A DNA stretch of 64,000 nt, taken from positions 44,961 through 108,960 of the forward strand of contig JBAKBP010006574.1 of assembly GCA_037953745.1 (NCBI GenBank), written 5' to 3'. Shown in pieces: positions 55,143-64,000 of the stretch. The stretch comes from Lithodes maja (Eukaryota > Arthropoda > Malacostraca > Decapoda > Lithodidae). Under the pieces are notes generated by a model. It saw nothing but the letters and a program-made list of their open reading frames with translations, made no database searches and was not told where the DNA came from. Made by a program: the position numbers and the translations under genes. Position 1 is the stretch's first letter. Each line of letters opens with the position of its first letter.

Positions 55143-56114
55143 GCTCATTTATTTCTCCGCGAGTGGGTTACTAATAGTGAAGATCTTCAGAGTTTGATAC
55201 AGGTGGACGGTACGGCATCTCATAACCAGGAAAGGTCCAGAAATTTGGGGATGATCTGGCAACCTAAACATAACATACTAACTTTTCAAACAAGGTCTTT
55301 TGCTCAATAGACAGGAGCGCACACAAAAAGAAGTCTGTTGAGAAAAGTTGCGCAATTTTTTGATCCTTTGGGTCTAGCATTACCCGTTACCATAAGAGCT
55401 AGGATTCTAATGCAGGAAGATTGGAGACGCAAATTAGGATAGGATGACAGTTTGCCCGAGGACCTGAATGACCAAGGGACATTGTTGTTGAATGAGTATG
55501 ACATCCTATGTACTAAACCTTTACCTCGTAAAATGGCGGCGTTCGGGGACGTTACGTTACACATGTTTTGCGATGCTAGCGCCACGGCATACGGGGTAGC
55601 CATATATGTCATTACTACATTTGGGGCGCATTTAGTTACAGCCCGGGCTAAAGTAGCCCCGGTTAAAAAGGTAACTATCCCTAAAATGGAATTGAGTGCC
55701 ATGCTGCTATTAGCACGTCTGGTGCAACATGTATGCGCAGCATACAAGAGCGAGTTAAACATTGAAATAATTCACGTTTGGTGCGATAGTCAGGTTGCAC
55801 TCAACTAGATACATAGCAAGAAGTCTCTGCCAGTTTATGTGAGAAATAGGGTAGATGAGATTAGGGCCCTATTGCCAGACGTTGCTTATCATTATGTAAA
55901 TACAAAAGACAACCCTAGTGATCTCATAACTAGAGGTATAACGGCTAGCCAGTTAATGAAGTCCGAATTGTGGTGGCATGGTCCAAAGTGGCTGCTCCAT
56001 GAAAATGAATGGACGATTTGGCTTGCTGTTGGTGAGGGACTTTTACCACTGGAAACAGTGGCAGTTACAGCCCAACCAAATGAGCCACCGGGTCCATTAA
56101 TAGAGTGGGCATGA
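55143..56114 (+). pseudogene. BEL RNase H region
   Basis: Frames carry FFDPLGLALPVTIRARILMQ, then RNase H motifs FCDASATAYGVAIY, PKMELSAMLLLARL and WCDSQVALN, followed by NTKDNPSDLITRGI. Stops at about 55141, 55441, 55806 and 56112 interrupt the coding sequence, most of them single-base changes in otherwise readable text. Order and motifs match BEL/Pao pol. Confidence 0.85.
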
Positions 56115-57434
56115 TTCGGTGACTATAATAAACTAGTCAGAGTTGTCGCTTGGGTGTTGAGATATATATCCAATATCAAGCTTAAAGTAACGGGCCAGCT
56201 CTGCATTAGGGGTCACAACATTGATGCTCGTGCATATAAAGCAGCTGAAGTAACTTTGATCAAGTGGGTTCAAGCAGAAACCTTTTCCAATGAATTAGAA
56301 TCTTTGCAAAGCTCGAATAAGACTATAATGCCTAATCTAGTGCGTCAATTGAGGTTGCACCTAGATAATGACCTCATCAAGTGTGAGGGTCGCCTAAAAT
56401 GGTCGGGTGTAACGGACGGCACACACCGCCCTATACTTATGCCAACAAGACATCACGTTACTGATCTATTGATCATACGTGCACATAAGGAAGTAAAGCA
56501 CTACAGGGTATGTCATATTATATCAAATTTACGTCTCACATGGTGGATACCCAGAGTGCGACAAGTAGCTCGACGTGTAGTAAGAAAGTGTGTAATATGC
56601 CAGAGACTAAAGGGTAAACCATATGCAACTGGACCAGCTCCACCTCTACCTGAAAGCCGTGTAAAGCACATAGAACCTTTCCAAGCTATAGGGTTAGATT
56701 ACACAGGGGCATTGAAGACGAGAGAGCATGAGAAGGTTTATATATTATTGTTTACCTGTGCAACGTCTCGAGCGGTACACCTAGAACTATGTGATAATAT
56801 GTCTAGCGAAGAATTTATGCTGGCGTTTAGACGGTTTTGTGCCCGTCGTTCATTCCCTCAACTCATTCTTAGCGACAATGCTCCCACTTATGTCCAGGCA
56901 TCGAAATATCTAAAGGATATGAGCAGTGATCCTACAATCATCACTTTTTTGGGAGAGAGGAAGTGCGAATGGAGGTTCATCCCAGTTAAGGCACCTTGGT
57001 TTGGTGGAATGTGGGAACGGTGTGTCGGCATAGTAAAGTCAGGACTCAGAGCGTTAGTAGGACGTGCTCTATTAAAGAATAGTTAGTTGACGACAGTCCT
57101 CACAGAGATAGAGGCAGTCGTGAATGATCGTCCGCTCACATATGTGTACACCGACCTGCAAGAACCACTACCATTAACGCCAGCTCACTTGCTATATGGT
57201 AAACCATTGACTGCGTTTCCATCTGATTTCCAATCCATAGTAGAGTTAGAGGATTCCTCGTTGTACTCTGAGGCAGCGGTGTCTAAGAGATACCAGTATA
57301 TATCGAGGGTAATCAAAGGTTTTAGAAAACGGTGGATTAATGAATATCTGCAAGCATTGAGGGAAAGGAGTGTTCCACCCTCTGGTAGACCGACAGCACC
57401 TACTGTTGGTGAAGTCGTTTTATATTACTATTGA
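56115..57434 (+). pseudogene. BEL integrase, cut by satellite
   Basis: A 310-codon frame (56154-57086), a stop (TAG at 57084), then 115 codons to 57434. Zinc-binding HHCC is seen as IIRAHKEVKHYR and CVICQRL. The catalytic core has IGLDYTGALK, LILSDNAPTYVQ and WERCVGIVKSGLRALVG, the usual D-D-E order. The C-terminal half has VVNDRPLTYVY and LTPAHLLYGK. At PTVGEVVL the normal sequence ends and three tyrosines from the satellite are read before the stop, so the array begins inside the last part of the gene. Confidence 0.85.
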
Positions 57435-60400
57435 CGGAATATCACTATTGACGGAATATCACTATTGACGGAATATCACTATTGACGGAAGTATTACTAT
57501 TGACGGAAGTATTACTATTGACGGAAGTATTACTATTGACGGAAGTATTACTATTGACGGAAGTATTACTATTGACGGAAGTATTACTATTGACGGAATA
57601 TCACTATTGACGGAATATCACTATTGACGGAATATCACTATTGACGGAATATCACTATTGACGGAATATCACTATTGACGGAATATCACTATTGACGGAA
57701 TATCACTATTGACGGAATATTACTATTGACGGAATATTACTATTGACGGAATATTACTATTGACGGAATATCACTATTGACGGAATATTACTATTGACGG
57801 AATATTACTATTGACGGAAGTATCACTATTGACGGAAGTATTACTATTGACGGAAGTATTACTAATGACGGAAGTATTACTATTGACGGAATATCACTAT
57901 TGACGGAATATCACTATTGACGGAATATCACTATTGACGGAAGTATTACTATTGACGGAAGTATTACTATTGACGGAATATTACTATTGACGGAATATCA
58001 CTATTGACGGAATATTACTATTGACGGAATATTACTATTGACGGAATATTACTATTGACGGAATATTACTATTGACGGAATATCACTATTGACGGAATAT
58101 CACTATTGACGGAATATTACTATTGACGGAATATTACTATTGACGGAATATCACTATTGACGGAATATCACTATTGACGGAATATTACTATTGACGGAAT
58201 ATTACTATTGACGGAATATTACTATTGACGGAATATTACTATTGACGGAATATCACTATTGACGGAATATCACTATTGACGGAATATTACTATTGACGGA
58301 ATATTACTATTGACGGAATATCACTATTGACGGAATATTACTATTGACGGAATATTACTATTGACGGAATATTACTATTGACGGAATATCACTATTGACG
58401 GAATATCACGATTGACGGAATATCACTATTGACGGAATATTACTATTGACGGAATATTACTATTGACGGAATATCACTATTGACGGAATATTACTATTGA
58501 CGGAATATTACTATTGACGGAATATTACTATTGACGGAATATTACTATTGACGGAAACTCACTATTGACGGAATATTACTATTGACGGAATATTACTATT
58601 GACGGAAACTCAATATTGACGGAATATTACTATTGACGGAATATTACTATTGACGGAATATTACTATTGACGGAATATCACTATTGACGGAATATCACTA
58701 TTGACGGAATATCACTATTGACGGAATATTACTATTGACGGAATATTACTATTGACGGAATATTACTATTGACGGAATATTACTATTGACGGAGTATTAC
58801 TATTGACGGAGTATTACTATTGACGGAATATCACTATTGACGGAATATCACTATTGACGGAATATCACTATTGACGGAATATCACTATTGACGGAATATT
58901 ACTATTGACGGAATATTACTATTGACGGAATATTACTATTGACGGAATATTACTATTGACGGAATATTACTATTGACGGAGTATTACTATTGACGGAATA
59001 TCACTATTGACGGAATATCACTATTGACGAAAGTATTACTATTGACGGAATATCACTATTGACGGAATATTACTATTGACGGAATATTACTATTGACGGA
59101 ATATTACTATTGACGGAATATTACTATTGACGAAAGTAATACTATTGACGGAATATTACTATTGACGGAATATTACTATTGACGGAATATTACTATTGAC
59201 GGAATATTACTATTGACGGAATATTACTATTGACGAAAGTATTACTATTGACGGAATATCACTATTGACGGAATATCACTATTGACGGAATATTACTATT
59301 GACGGAATATTACTATTGACGGAATATTACTATTGACGGAATATCACTATTGACGAAATATCACTATTGACGAAATATCACTATTGACGAAATATCACTA
59401 TTGACGAAATATCACTATTGACGGAATATCACTATTGACGGAATATTACTATTGACGGAATATTACTATTGACGGAATATTACTATTGACGGAATATCAC
59501 TATTGACGGAATATTACTATTGACGGAATATTACTATTGACGGAATATTACTATTGACGGAATATTACTATTGACGGAATATGACTATTGACGGAATATC
59601 ACTATTGACGGAATATCACTATTGACGGAATATCACTATTGACGGAATATCACTATTGACGGAATATCACTATTGACGGAATATTACTATTGACGGAATA
59701 TTACTATTGACGGAATATTACTATTGACGGAATATTACTATTGACGGAATATCACTATTGACGGAATATTACTATTGACGGAATATTACTATTGACGGAA
59801 TATTACTATTGACGGAATATTACTATTGACGGAATATCACTATTGACGGAATATTACTATTGACGGAATATCACTATTGACGGAATATTACTATTGACGG
59901 AAGTATTACTATTGACGGAATATTACTATTGACGGAATATCACTATTGACGGAATATCACTATTGACGGAATATCACTATTGACGGAATATCACTATTGA
60001 CGGAATATTACTATTGACGGAATATTACTATTGACGGAATATTACTATTGACGGAATATTACTATTGACGGAATATTACTATTGACGGAATATTACTATT
60101 GACGGAATATTACTATTGACGAAAGTATTACTATTGACGGAATATTACTATTGACGGAATATTACTATTGACGGAATATTACTATTGACGGAATATTACT
60201 ATTGACGGAATATTACTATTGACGGAATATTACTATTGACGGAATATTACTATTGACGGAAGTATTACTATTGACGGAAGTATTACTATTGACGGAATAT
60301 TACTATTGACGGAATATTACTATTGACGGAATATTACTATTGACGGAATATCACTATTGACGGAATATTACTATTGACGGAATATTACTATTGACGGAAT

Positions 60401-60818
60401 ATCACAATTGACGGAATATCACTATTGACGGAATATTACTATTGACGGAATATTACTATTGACGGAATATCACTATTGACGGAATATCACTATTGACGGA
60501 ATATTACTATTGACGGAATATTACTATTGACGGAATATCACTATTGACGGAATATTACTATTGACGGAATATTACTATTGACGGAATATTACTATTGACG
60601 GAATATTACTATTGACGGAATATCACTATTGACGGAATATTACTATTGACGGAATATTACTATTGACGGAATATTACTATTGACGGAATATTACTATTGA
60701 CGGAATATTACTACTGACGGAATATTACTATTGACGGAATATTACTATTGACGGAATATTACTATTGACGGAAGTATTACTATTGACGGAATATTACTAT
60801 TGACGGAAGTATTATATT
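57423..60818 (+). repeat. 17/18-bp satellite array, about 200 copies
   Basis: A 3.4-kb head-to-tail array of TATTGACGGAATATTAC (17 bp), with an 18-bp variant (GGAAGTATTAC) and T/C (ATTAC/ATCAC) and GGAA/GAAA variants. Variants are patchily clustered, for example the 18-bp form near the left edge and the GAAA form near 59350-59420. This fits local spread by unequal exchange. No spacers and no coding. It truncates BEL integrase on its left and the metalloproteinase on its right. Confidence 0.97.
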
Positions 60819-60830
60819 GATATTTCTATA

Positions 60831-61760
60831 TTGTTCGTTAGTGGTGATCACGGTATATGCGATGATCCCATGGATGGACCGGGAAACACACTGGCCCACG
60901 CATTCTTTCCCAAATATGGTGGAGACATCCACCTGGATGCGGATGAATCCTGGAGTATAGATGGTGCCGGAGAAAACTTTTTCCAGACGATATTACACGA
61001 AATCGGACACGCAATAGGTCTTATCCATTCTTCCAATAACGAGGCAATTATGGCCCCTTACTCTAAGGTGTATAATCCAGATACGCAATTACATGAGGAT
61101 GATATTGACAGGATAAACCTATTATATAAACCACCACATGAACATTCACCACCGAGATCATTCGATACCATACTTGAGATAAGCGGTATGTACTTTGCCG
61201 TAAAGAACGGCACCTTGTTGAGGCTCCGACCGGTAGAAAATGGTCGGTTCGAGTTCTTAGTCCACAGTCCTCTCTCGATAAATACAGTTTGGCCCGCTTT
61301 GCCTCGAGATATTGATACAAGTTTCACATGGGTCAATGGATCTATCTATATATTCAAGGGTTCCCTATATTGGGTTCTTAATCCACGGGGAGAGCTTTTA
61401 GAAAATTACCCGAAACAAATAAGGCATACCTTTACGAGTATCCCCCCGGACCAAACAATTAAGAGTGCATTTTATTGGCACAAAAATGAATCAATCTACT
61501 TTATCATGGAAAATGGTGAATATTACCGGTATATTCAACCCCACCATCGTCACAGTCGGAGTCTCGGGTCATACCCAAAGACCATAAAGGGTTTGGAGGG
61601 GAGGGTTGGTGAGCTATTGGACGTGTGCACTTTCTATAGGTTTAAATCGGATACCGAGGAACCTATAATCCTAGCCGAAACCTATTTATATTTGCAACAG
61701 GGAACACAACGGGATGACTATATAACAGCCAAACTAGACGATGACTCATTTGCCATATAA
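60831..61760 (+). pseudogene. matrix metalloproteinase, 5'-truncated, virus-like context
   Basis: 309 codons with no ATG start. Readable homology begins about 15 bases upstream at the satellite edge, in the middle of the catalytic domain, so signal peptide, propeptide and first catalytic strands are gone. Present: the SGDHG and DGPGNTLAHAFFP calcium/zinc loops, the zinc-binding HEIGHAIGLIH at residues 56-66, the Met-turn AIMAPYS, then a C-terminal hemopexin-like region (about 105-300) with GSIYIFKGSLYWVLN and SIYFIMENGEYYRY blades. Host MMPs have introns; this one has none, and its neighbours are virus-like. MMP genes are known in some granuloviruses. Inactive as it stands because the N-terminus is missing. 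Confidence 0.8.
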
Positions 61761-61789
61761 ATTATTATTTACCTTACATACACCAATAA

Positions 61790-62023
61790 ATGAATTCGGA
61801 TAATAATGTTGTCAGTCATTGGAGTGAAACGGCAGAGTTTTATTTGGGTCAAAATTTTAGAGAAGTGTTGGCAATATCAGAAGCTCACCAATTTAATGTA
61901 TTAATCAATATTTTGTGTATACTTGGACTATTTGTACTTATTTTTATTTTGAATACTTATTCGAGAGAGGCGATTGTGGCGGAATACCAAAAGAAATTAT
62001 CAATTTTGGGTGAACTCATTTAG
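61790..62023 (+). CDS. 77-aa single-pass membrane protein
   Basis: ATG at 61790 overlaps an AATAAA (61785-61790) that could serve as the poly(A) signal of the metalloproteinase. A hydrophobic segment at residues 36-57 (VLINILCILGLFVLIFIL) makes one membrane span, with polar N-terminal and charged C-terminal tails. No family recognised. Its stop codon is directly adjacent to the stop of the convergent minus-strand gene, with zero spacing. Small membrane proteins in such tight spacing are common in large insect and crustacean DNA viruses. Confidence 0.6.
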   Translation: MNSDNNVVSHWSETAEFYLGQNFREVLAISEAHQFNVLINILCILGLFVLIFILNTYSREAIVAEYQKKLSILGELI

Positions 62024-62338
62024 TTAGGGCCAACTCTTTTTTTCATGGATATTTCGGATACGCCACTTATGGACAACTATGGCTCTTTCAATCCTTTGTT
62101 TGTCCTCTATCCGGGGAAAACGGTCCGGATCCAAATGATATAAAGGTACCACACCTCTTTTTTTCCTGCCGGCTCGTATGGGACCCAATGTGTGGGGAAT
62201 ATCCGCTTTCATTTCGGGTGGTGGAGGTGTATCTGGTTGGGGTTGGGGAGGCGGTGGTGGTGGGTGGTCTGGCGATATCTGTTGGATTATTGTGGTCTGT
62301 GAATGAATGGTAATTGATAAATTATTTTGGGAAGACAT
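62024..62338 (-). CDS. Pro-rich basic 104-aa protein
   Basis: The first half has a polyproline stretch (about residues 25-41); the second half is basic and well ordered, with GRKKRGVVPLYHLDPD and KQRIERAIVVHKW. No family recognised. The complexity of the C-terminal half and the exact stop-to-stop contact with the 77-aa gene argue for a real gene. The possible start lies next to an AATAAA motif and ~50 bp upstream of the next gene, with no room for host-type promoters or introns. Confidence 0.5.
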   Translation of the reverse strand: MSSQNNLSITIHSQTTIIQQISPDHPPPPPPQPQPDTPPPPEMKADIPHTLGPIRAGRKKRGVVPLYHLDPDRFPRIEDKQRIERAIVVHKWRIRNIHEKKSWP

Positions 62339-62442
62339 GAATAAAGAAAGTAACTACTGGTCCAGCTTGTATTTTTATAGAAGACTTGAATCCCTTAGTG
62401 GAAAAAGCATGTACATATTTTTTTTTTATGAGCCAAAGGGGG

Positions 62443-62449
62443 TATAAAA
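62443..62449 (+). promoter_or_regulatory. TATA box of the ubiquitin gene
   Basis: TATAAAA 39 bp before the ATG at 62488, with CATTAACCACG-type sequence just before the start. It sits inside the intergenic gap, so the gene has its own promoter. Confidence 0.6.
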
Positions 62450-62487
62450 GAACCCGACTTAAACTAAGTTTAACCACATTAACCACG

Positions 62488-62775
62488 ATGCAGATTTTTG
62501 TCAAGACATTGACGGGAAAGACCATTACATTGGAGGTTGAAAACTGTGACACCATAGAAACCGTCAAAAGTAAAATTTTTGATAAGGAAGGTATCCCTCC
62601 TGACCAGCAACGCCTAATTTTCGCCGGAAAGCAGTTGGATGATAAACGGACACTCGGAGATTATAATGTGCAAAAAGAAGCGACCCTTCACTTGGTCCTC
62701 AGGTTGCGTGGAGGAACGGGATCATCCTTCACCTTGAATTTTAAAAATATGATTTGTGTTTGTGTGTATATTTGA
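62488..62775 (+). CDS. divergent monomeric ubiquitin, virus-like
   Basis: 95 codons from the ATG that begins MQIFVKTLTGK: one ubiquitin unit plus a ~19-residue tail after Arg-Gly-Gly. About ten of 76 positions differ from the nearly invariant animal protein (19, 20, 25, 28, 31, 51, 53, 57, 61, 65). All seven lysines, the Leu8-Ile44-Val70 patch and the LRLRGG end are kept. Host ubiquitin tolerates almost no change, while baculovirus ubiquitins diverge in this way, so a viral origin is likely. Single, intronless, with its own TATA box. The upstream in-frame Met at 62386 is not needed. An old host pseudogene would more likely show stops. Confidence 0.85.
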   Translation: MQIFVKTLTGKTITLEVENCDTIETVKSKIFDKEGIPPDQQRLIFAGKQLDDKRTLGDYNVQKEATLHLVLRLRGGTGSSFTLNFKNMICVCVYI

Positions 62776-62969
62776 ATATATGTTCATATGTATATATATG
62801 CGCATGTGTATGCGTGTCGGTGACATAAAGAGAGGCTTATAGACGTGAATAAGAACTAAACAGTAAGCAAGAGAAGGTGGGCTTGGCTGAGAGAGACCCG
62901 AATTACAACACCTAAGTTTTACCGGCAAGGAGTTTAGGATAAACAGACACTCTAATATTACAAAGTAAA

Positions 62970-63553
62970 TTATGTAGTAGTCTTGAGGTTGCGCGGATGG
63001 ACGATGGGATAAGGGGTTTTAATCACTATATGTCCATCAATATATGTTTTGGCCGCCTCTAAACTGTCGATACCCAGTACGCTAACTATCTGTTGGGCTC
63101 TAATGGCATCGCTCATTTGGTGTGGGTTGGGTTTTCTGATGCTAGAAAATAGTGGGACAAAATATTTATCGGTAGATAAAATACATTTTGTCGAAAAACC
63201 CATTTCCCAAAAACCAACCTGAACAACACGAGAACGACAATATTTCCTAAGTCTCTCATTTTCATCTAATATTTGGTCCACTATTTTGTTTTCTTTCCCC
63301 CATATATGTTCCTTATCGAATGGGTATTCCACTTCATTAATGAGTCTTACGGCCCAAAATTGTTTGTTTAGATATAATTGACTACTATCGGAGATTTTGT
63401 TATCCTTTTGTGTTGAATAAATTTCCCAAATACACTTGTCTATTTCATTTTTTGCATTTTGGGGTGTGAGATTGGTGAATAATTGGAGGGTTGCCCCAAA
63501 GCGGGGTTGATTCAAGAGTCTACAATTCCTATTATAATAACATAGGGTAGATT
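62970..63553 (-). pseudogene. unrecognised virus-like protein, split by LINE
   Basis: A minus frame of 181 codons from the first Met (63515); homologous reading continues upstream to the LINE edge at 63553 and resumes beyond it at 63877. The text is well ordered and not low complexity: KQFWAVRLINEVEYPF, VGFWEMGFSTKCILS and KTYIDGHIVIKTPYPIV. I do not recognise the family and find no catalytic signature. Being intronless, AT-rich and packed beside the ubiquitin gene, it fits the same virus-like block. Reading frame is open on both sides of the insert, so the break is recent. Confidence 0.6.
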
Positions 63554-63876
63554 GCCTGGCCCGGGGAGACGATTAATATGAAGGGTGTGCCTGGAAGTGT
63601 GGTGGGAGGGCTTGTGGCTTTGGCTCCGCTGCATGTCTGCCTGCCGAGATCGGAACCTCTCCGGGTGGTCAGGGGCCGGGGGAGTGCTGGAGCGACCTTG
63701 GTAACCCTGGTCTCTGGGTCTTCTCCTGGGTGACCTGGATGTGTGAGAGTTTGTGTTTTTTATCTGTGTTTATTTTTTGTTTTATGATGTTTTTGTGTTT
63801 TCCTTGTTCTTGCTCTGTCTTGAGTCGGCTACCCCCAAAATGGGGATTGGGCCTGAGCATATAGATAGATAGATAG
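63554..63876 (+). mobile_element. LINE 3' end with (TAGA)n tail inside virus-like gene
   Basis: About 323 bp matching 10408-10735 at ~97 percent: GC-rich UTR start, T-rich region, the CCCCAAAATGGGG hairpin and the TAGA tail. Flanked by TAGATT on each side. Inserted into the minus-strand gene, it proves that the block is part of a host chromosome. ORF text over it on the minus strand is translated UTR. Confidence 0.9.
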
Positions 63877-64000
63877 ATTCTATATTGGTATGGTTCAAAT
63901 GGATACCGCCTAGTCTTTTAAAGCCATCTATAACCATACTGGTGGCATTGACCTGTTTGGAGTGGGTGTAGGTTGCAGCCACGTCTAACAGTGTCGATAC
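63877..64000 (-). pseudogene. upstream part of the split virus-like gene
   Basis: The frame is open from the window end to the LINE edge, with text such as VAATYTHSKQVNATSMVIDG. It is in the same strand and register as the 62970-63553 part when the insert and one duplicate are ignored. The gene start lies beyond the window. Confidence 0.6.

Larger units (their letters stand above)
50574..57434 (+). mobile_element. decayed BEL/Pao element with nested solo LTR
   Basis: Gag, protease, RT, RNase H and integrase in BEL/Pao order. Many in-frame stops and frame changes show it is dead. A 1.87-kb Gypsy-type solo LTR interrupts the gag zinc-knuckle region. The 3' end of pol reads straight into the 17/18-bp satellite, so the 3' LTR is missing. 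I could not define a 5' LTR. Confidence 0.85.

Noticed and set aside
60831..61760. Ordinary host matrix metalloproteinase gene
   Set aside because: No introns, starts abruptly at a satellite edge, and is packed against virus-like ORFs; host origin is kept only as an alternative.

Overview
This is a eukaryotic, invertebrate-type window built almost entirely of transposable elements, tandem repeats and AT-rich spacer. I see no complete ordinary host gene with introns and no functional tRNA or rRNA gene. The element mix suggests an arthropod, most plausibly a decapod crustacean: CR1-type LINEs with an esterase ORF1, BEL/Pao and Ty3/Gypsy LTR elements, several LINE 3' ends that finish in (TAGA)n, and long (GA)n, (CT)n and (TA)n tracts. 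The species is an inference and cannot be fixed from this sequence.

Layout. 1-7.8 kb: GC-richer sequence with a degraded gag-like block on the minus strand, three near-perfect palindromes and a LINE fragment. 8-16.9 kb: layered LINE fragments, a TTAA-flanked MITE, a hairpin and AT-rich spacer. 16.9-20.7 kb: a 3.75-kb DNA transposon with ~250-bp terminal inverted repeats; its one long gene (zinc-binding N-terminus, FEN1/PIN-like acidic motifs, CXC cysteine cluster) is cut by a LINE 3' fragment. 20.86-30.10 kb: a very young Ty3/Gypsy element whose 1808-bp LTRs differ at two positions and whose pol order is PR-IN-RT-RNase H. 30.5-31.7 kb: a 58-bp tandem array. 33.2-34.0 kb: LINE remnants. 35.1-39.3 kb: a near-intact CR1-like LINE with two open ORFs. 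39.65-40.42 kb: a large inverted repeat. 44.4-44.8 kb: a 40-bp tandem array. 45.5-48.5 kb: a second, decayed CR1 copy carrying a SINE.

49.7-57.4 kb holds a broken SGNH-hydrolase ORF and a decayed BEL/Pao element, itself interrupted by a 1.87-kb solo LTR. The BEL pol runs directly into a 3.4-kb array of 17/18-bp units. At its other edge the array abuts a 5'-truncated matrix-metalloproteinase gene. From there to the window end (60.8-64.0 kb) the architecture changes: short intronless ORFs packed on both strands, encoding the metalloproteinase, a 77-aa membrane protein, a Pro-rich basic protein, a divergent ubiquitin and an unrecognised protein. I read this as an endogenous fragment of a large invertebrate dsDNA virus (baculovirus/nudivirus- or nimavirus-like). 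It is integrated and decaying, because a host LINE 3' end splits one of its genes.

Little here works as a coordinated pathway. The coherent units are the Gypsy element, the CR1 element, the TIR element and the virus-like cluster. Nesting gives relative ages: BEL is older than its solo LTR, the TIR element and the virus-like block are each older than the LINE pieces inside them, and the Gypsy element is the youngest large insertion.
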